From: Microbacterium sp. MYb66
GTDB taxonomy: Bacteria; Actinomycetota; Actinomycetes; Actinomycetales; Microbacteriaceae
Direction: 5' to 3'
NCBI RefSeq assembly: GCF_002979435.1
Contig: NZ_PCOV01000012.1
Location: 22,048 to 86,047, forward strand
Length of the DNA stretch: 64,000 bases
Shown: positions 59,319 to 64,000 of the stretch, one piece after another
How the letters are laid out: every line of letters begins with the position of its first letter
Position numbering within the stretch: position 1 is the first letter of the stretch
Notes under the pieces: generated by a model
Seen by the model: the letters and a program-made list of their open reading frames with translations, nothing else
The model's database searches: none
What the model was told of the DNA's origin: nothing
Program-made: the position numbers and the translations under genes

Positions 59319-60479
59319 ATGAGCCGACCGCCTGTGCTTCGATCGCTGCAGACGATCGTCCCCGACACCGTCCTCGTGCAGGAGCAGGTGCGCGACGTCT
59401 TCGCGCAGCAGCCGGGTCTCGGCAGGCTGGCGCAGCGCATCGTCACGACATCGTTCAACGTCTCCGGCATCGACACCCGGCACACCGTGATCGATGAGCT
59501 CTCGCTGGACTCCGACATCGCCGATCCGGTCTTCTTCGACCGGGGTACCGGGACGCTCCTCGCCCCCGGCACGAGGGCGCGCAACGATCTCTACACCCGC
59601 GAGGCGGCGAAGCTCTTCGTCGAGGCCGCGCGTCGGGCGATCGAGGCGGATCCCGATCTCGAGCCCGCCGACGTGACGCATGTCATCACCGTCTCGTGCA
59701 CCGGTTTCCACGCCCCCGGTCCGGAGTACGAGATCGTACGCGCCCTCGGGCTGTCCGACGCGGTGCAGCGCTTCCATCTCGGCTTCATGGGCTGCTACGC
59801 GTCCTTGCCCGCCCTGCGTGCGGCGAGTCAGTTCTGCGCTGCGGATGAGAACGCCGTCGTCCTGGTCGTGAGCGTCGAGCTGTGCACCCTGCATCTGCGA
59901 TCGTCGGAGAACCCCGACACGATCGTCGCATCCTCCCTCTTCGCCGACGGAGCAGCAGCAGGCATCGTCACCGCGCGCGATCTCCCCTCGCCGTCGCCCG
60001 CTCTGCGTCTCGACCGCTTCCATACCGCCATCGCGCCGGAGGGCGAGAAGGACATGGCCTGGACGATCGGCGACACCGGATTCGAGATGATCCTCTCGAC
60101 CTCCGTGCCCCAGATCATCGGCGAGACGATCATCGAGGCGCTTCGTCCGCTGTACGTCGCCGAGGACGATCTGGCAGAGGCCTTCGGCGGGGGCAGCGCG
60201 GGAGAGGCGGTCCAGCACTGGGCCATCCACCCCGGCGGGCGCAGCATCCTCGACAAGGTGCAGGAGCGGCTGCGGCTCAGCGACGCTCAGCTGCACCCGG
60301 CCAGGGAGGTGCTCAGGGAGAACGGCAACATGTCCAGCGCGACGGTGCTGTTCATCCTCAAGCGGATCCTGGAACAGGAGGGAGCCATCGACGGGGACAG
60401 GGTCTCCGCGATGGCCTTCGGCCCCGGGCTGACCGCGGAGAGCGCGCTGATGACCGTCGTCGCGCCGACCGCGCCATGA
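59319..60479 (+). CDS. Type III polyketide synthase
   Basis: 386 residues of the chalcone/stilbene synthase fold. The catalytic triad is at Cys127 (VITVSCTGFHAPG), His304 (HWAIHPGGRS) and Asn337 (ENGNMSSATV). It extends a starter acyl-CoA with malonyl units, probably to an alkylresorcinol or alkylpyrone. It starts an operon with a methyltransferase and an FAD oxidoreductase (overlaps of 4 and 14 bp), a set known from several actinobacteria including Microbacterium, that would methylate and hydroxylate the polyketide ring. ATG 59319 has no clear ribosome site; a TTG at 59307 is a less likely start. Confidence 0.9.
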   Translation: MSRPPVLRSLQTIVPDTVLVQEQVRDVFAQQPGLGRLAQRIVTTSFNVSGIDTRHTVIDELSLDSDIADPVFFDRGTGTLLAPGTRARNDLYTREAAKLFVEAARRAIEADPDLEPADVTHVITVSCTGFHAPGPEYEIVRALGLSDAVQRFHLGFMGCYASLPALRAASQFCAADENAVVLVVSVELCTLHLRSSENPDTIVASSLFADGAAAGIVTARDLPSPSPALRLDRFHTAIAPEGEKDMAWTIGDTGFEMILSTSVPQIIGETIIEALRPLYVAEDDLAEAFGGGSAGEAVQHWAIHPGGRSILDKVQERLRLSDAQLHPAREVLRENGNMSSATVLFILKRILEQEGAIDGDRVSAMAFGPGLTAESALMTVVAPTAP

Positions 60480-61201
60480 GTCCGGCGCTCACATCGCGGG
60501 ACGTCGGCGCCCGCGAGCTGATGGACGACCCGCGCGCGGATGTCCGGATGCTGGCGCGGACCTACGGACGATTCGGGCTCGTGAACGCGCTGGTCTCCCG
60601 CCCGGGGACGCTCTACCGGCGCGACATCCGTCCACGGGCTGCGCGGAAGCGGCGGCTGCGGATCCTCGACATCGGCGCAGGCGGGGGAGACCTCTGCCGG
60701 CTGCTCGCCCGGCGGTTGCGTCACGATGGATTCGACGCGGAGATCACCGCCCTCGACGCCGATGAGCGGGCGATCCGATGGGCATCCGCGCATGATGGCG
60801 GTGCCGGCATCCGCTATCGGCGCGCCTTCACCACCGAACTGGTGGCGGCGGGGGAGACCTACGACGTCGTCTTGTCGAACCACGTGCTGCACCACCTCGA
60901 CGACGCCGAGCTCCGGACCGTGCTCAGCGATTCCGTGCAGCTCGCCGGCCCCGACGGGTTGGTGTCGCACCATGACATCGCGCGGAGCCGAGCCGCTCAC
61001 GTGCTGTTCGCCGCAGCCACCTGGCCGCTCGCCCGCACGCTCCTCGCCGACTCGTTCATCCGGGAGGACGGCCTCATCAGCATCCGGCGCTCGTACACGG
61101 TCGCCGAACTCGTCGCGATCGCGCCGCCCGGGTGGATGGTCCGCACGGGCGTGCCGGCTCGGCTGGAGATGCGGTGGGAGCGCGACCGTGCCCGACCATG
61201 A
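60476..61201 (+). CDS. SAM-dependent methyltransferase of the type III PKS operon
   Basis: 241 residues. Motif I LRILDIGAGGGDLCRLLARR near 62-81, then acid in ITALDADERAIRWAS. The family marker for this context is the C-terminal WMVRTGVPARLEMRWE. It probably O- or C-methylates the PKS product. It overlaps the PKS gene by ATGA and is overlapped by the oxidoreductase gene by 14 bp. Cytoplasmic, no membrane segment of certainty. Confidence 0.85.
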   Translation: MSPALTSRDVGARELMDDPRADVRMLARTYGRFGLVNALVSRPGTLYRRDIRPRAARKRRLRILDIGAGGGDLCRLLARRLRHDGFDAEITALDADERAIRWASAHDGGAGIRYRRAFTTELVAAGETYDVVLSNHVLHHLDDAELRTVLSDSVQLAGPDGLVSHHDIARSRAAHVLFAAATWPLARTLLADSFIREDGLISIRRSYTVAELVAIAPPGWMVRTGVPARLEMRWERDRARP

Positions 61202-62306
61202 CGTGCTGATCGTGGGTGCGGGGCCGGTTGGGCTCCTGCTGGCCTGCCTGCTCGTGCAGGACGGGGTGCGGGTGGTGGTGTGCGAGCGTCGGACGCAGGC
61301 GGACACGCGGACCAGGGCGATCGGCATCCATCGGCCGGGGTTGGACGCCCTGGACGCGGTGGGCGTCGGCGAGTACGTGCGGACGGAGGCGCTGAGACTC
61401 GAAGGCGGCGAGGTCCGCAGCCGGCGGCGGACGCTGGCGACGCTCACCTTCGCGCCCGATCGTCCGGTCCTGATCCTTCCGCAGCAACGGACGGACGCTC
61501 TGCTTCGAGCGCGTCTCCAGTCGCTCTCGGCCGACGTCCTGGTTCCCGGATGCACGGTGCGGGCGCTGCGGGAGACCGCCGACGCCGTGCAGGTCTCGGG
61601 GGAGACCGCCGACGGTGCGCAGGAGTTCACGGCGTCGACGGTGGTGGTCGCCGACGGTGTCCGCAGTCGACTCCGCCGCCGACTCGACATCGGATGGCGT
61701 CGCCGTCCGGGACGGGCCTCGTACGCGATGCTCGATGTCGTGGACGCGACCCCGGGGGAGCGCGCGGTCCTGCACTGCGAACCGGCCGGACTGGTGGAGT
61801 CCTTTCCTCTGCCCGGTGGCCGCAGACGGTGGGTGGTGCGGGAGGGAGCCGGAGGTCTGGACACCGCCGAGCGCTTCCGGGCGGCGATCGAGCAGCGAAC
61901 CGGGATCGGCATCGAGCTCGACCCCGGCGCGACCCCGGCCTCCTTCGTCGCCGCGCAGCACACGGCGACGCGTCTGCACCACGGTCGGGTGGTGCTTCTC
62001 GGCGATGCCGCGCACGAGATCAGCCCGATCGGCGGACAGGGGATGAATCTCGGTTGGGTGGATGCCGCCCGTCTCGCGGACCGGCTCACCCGCACGCCGC
62101 CCGGACGGATGCCCGACCTGGCGGGGTTCGAGCGGCAGGCGCGCAGGTCGACGTCGCGGGCACAGCGTCGCTCGGCGTTCTACATGTCGATGGGTGCTCC
62201 GGCATCGACTCCGGTCGTGCGCGGCAGAGAGCTGCTGATGCGCACGCTCGGGTCAGCGCCGCTGCGCGGATGGACGGCTGGCCTGCTGACGATGGACGGC
62301 CTCTGA
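61188..62306 (+). CDS. FAD-dependent oxidoreductase of the type III PKS operon
   Basis: 372 residues of the UbiH/PheA-like hydroxylases. The FAD fold is VLIVGAGPVGLLLACLLVQD (residues 6-25), the DG motif VVVADGVRSRLRRRLD, and the GD motif LLGDAAHEISPIGGQGMNLG near 285. It likely hydroxylates the methylated alkyl-phenol to a quinol or quinone. The GTG at 61188 has GGGAG eight bases before it. It ends before a strong terminator. Confidence 0.85.
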   Translation: MPDHDVLIVGAGPVGLLLACLLVQDGVRVVVCERRTQADTRTRAIGIHRPGLDALDAVGVGEYVRTEALRLEGGEVRSRRRTLATLTFAPDRPVLILPQQRTDALLRARLQSLSADVLVPGCTVRALRETADAVQVSGETADGAQEFTASTVVVADGVRSRLRRRLDIGWRRRPGRASYAMLDVVDATPGERAVLHCEPAGLVESFPLPGGRRRWVVREGAGGLDTAERFRAAIEQRTGIGIELDPGATPASFVAAQHTATRLHHGRVVLLGDAAHEISPIGGQGMNLGWVDAARLADRLTRTPPGRMPDLAGFERQARRSTSRAQRRSAFYMSMGAPASTPVVRGRELLMRTLGSAPLRGWTAGLLTMDGL

Positions 62307-62310
62307 CGCA

Positions 62311-62346
62311 CGAAGGCTCGATCTGCCGGAGCAGATCGAGCCTTCG
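62311..62346. terminator. Bidirectional terminator between the PKS operon and lpdA
   Basis: CGAAGGCTCGATCTGC (62311-62326) and GCAGATCGAGCCTTCG (62331-62346) are a perfect 16-bp stem with a CGGA loop, in the middle of the 53 bp between convergent genes. Confidence 0.9.
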
Positions 62347-62359
62347 AGAAGAGCGGTGA

Positions 62360-63757
<1,398 letters not shown>

Positions 63758-63766
63758 GCCTTAAGC

Positions 63767-64000
63767 CTATCGCTCCGACGAGGGGTCGGAATCGGTCGGG
63801 GCGGTGCCTCGGCGGCGGCTCAGGATGATCCAGGTGACCACTCCCGCGACGATCAGGATGCCGACGATCGAGAGCACCCAGATCCAGGCGGAGCCGCCGT
63901 CGGCGTCGCCGGAATCGGTCACGGGCGTCGTGGTCGGCTCGGGCGCTGCGGTCTGCTCGGCGGTCGGTGCGGCGGTGGTCGGGGTGGCGGTGGGCGCCGA
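63767..64000 (-). CDS. C-terminus of a surface protein with Pro/Thr/Ala-rich stalk and membrane anchor (cut by right edge)
   Basis: The last 77 residues of a gene that enters from the right. A stalk SAPTATPTTAAPTAEQTAAP, with more Pro/Thr, leads to a hydrophobic anchor SAWIWVLSIVGILIVAGVVT and the positive tail LSRRRGTAPTDSDPSSER. Such ends are found on actinobacterial exported proteins, for example CopC/YcnI-like proteins, but the domain itself is outside the window. Its stop TAG is part of the lpdA promoter. Confidence 0.75.
   Translation of the reverse strand, partial: SAPTATPTTAAPTAEQTAAPEPTTTPVTDSGDADGGSAWIWVLSIVGILIVAGVVTWIILSRRRGTAPTDSDPSSER

Overview
The window looks like chromosome of a high-GC actinobacterium of the family Microbacteriaceae, most likely Microbacterium. 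This rests on strong GC bias, an actinobacterial LeuA, an imuA'-imuB-dnaE2 mutasome, a type III polyketide synthase trio, sugar ABC transporters with no ATPase gene of their own, and many leaderless starts (TANNNT about 6-7 nt before ATG/GTG). The genus is an inference from gene style; no rRNA is present.

Layout. 1-1450: the end of a probable integrated element (ECF sigma factor plus a one-TM partner, less GC-rich DNA) bounded by the 3' end of a tRNA-Pro gene that has no 5' half, followed directly by a perfect terminator hairpin. 1533-4838: siderophore-interacting-type flavoprotein, a RidA-like protein, an FAD monooxygenase and a divergent TetR regulator with a tet-style operator. 5060-10432: a decayed hydrolase, a methyltransferase and a run of small accessory proteins (SUKH-like, leucine-rich repeat, unknowns) that resembles an immunity-gene array. 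10442-15826: sarcosine/N-methyltryptophan oxidase-like enzyme and TetR regulator, divergent from an amidohydrolase, an esterase and a GlcD-type oxidase.

15849-33514: a rhamnoside utilisation locus. A LacI regulator faces a lipoprotein-permease-permease ABC system, an RpiB/LacA-type isomerase, a rhamnulokinase, a class II aldolase, two tandem GH78 alpha-L-rhamnosidases, an SGNH esterase and two Tat-exported proteins (a beta-helix protein and a barrel plus discoidin enzyme). 33665-36168: pentapeptide-repeat protein, a decayed paralogue of the 8829 gene, a small membrane protein and a HerA-like ATPase. 36202-44752: a second carbohydrate locus with its own LacI regulator, a Tat-exported lyase-like protein, a polysaccharide pyruvyl transferase-family protein, a second ABC system and a second SGNH esterase.

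44806-64000: mostly housekeeping and stress genes. leuA has a leucine-rich leader peptide and alternative hairpins. Then come a FadR-type regulator, helR (RNA polymerase recycling ATPase) behind a probable rifamycin-associated element, an FMN reductase, DUF2255, the mutagenesis cassette, a prepilin peptidase, a CYTH protein, the type III PKS-methyltransferase-FAD oxidoreductase operon, lpdA and a truncated surface protein at the right edge. No CRISPR array, rRNA gene, intact tRNA gene or insertion sequence was seen, and no gene-free gap exceeds about 300 bp.
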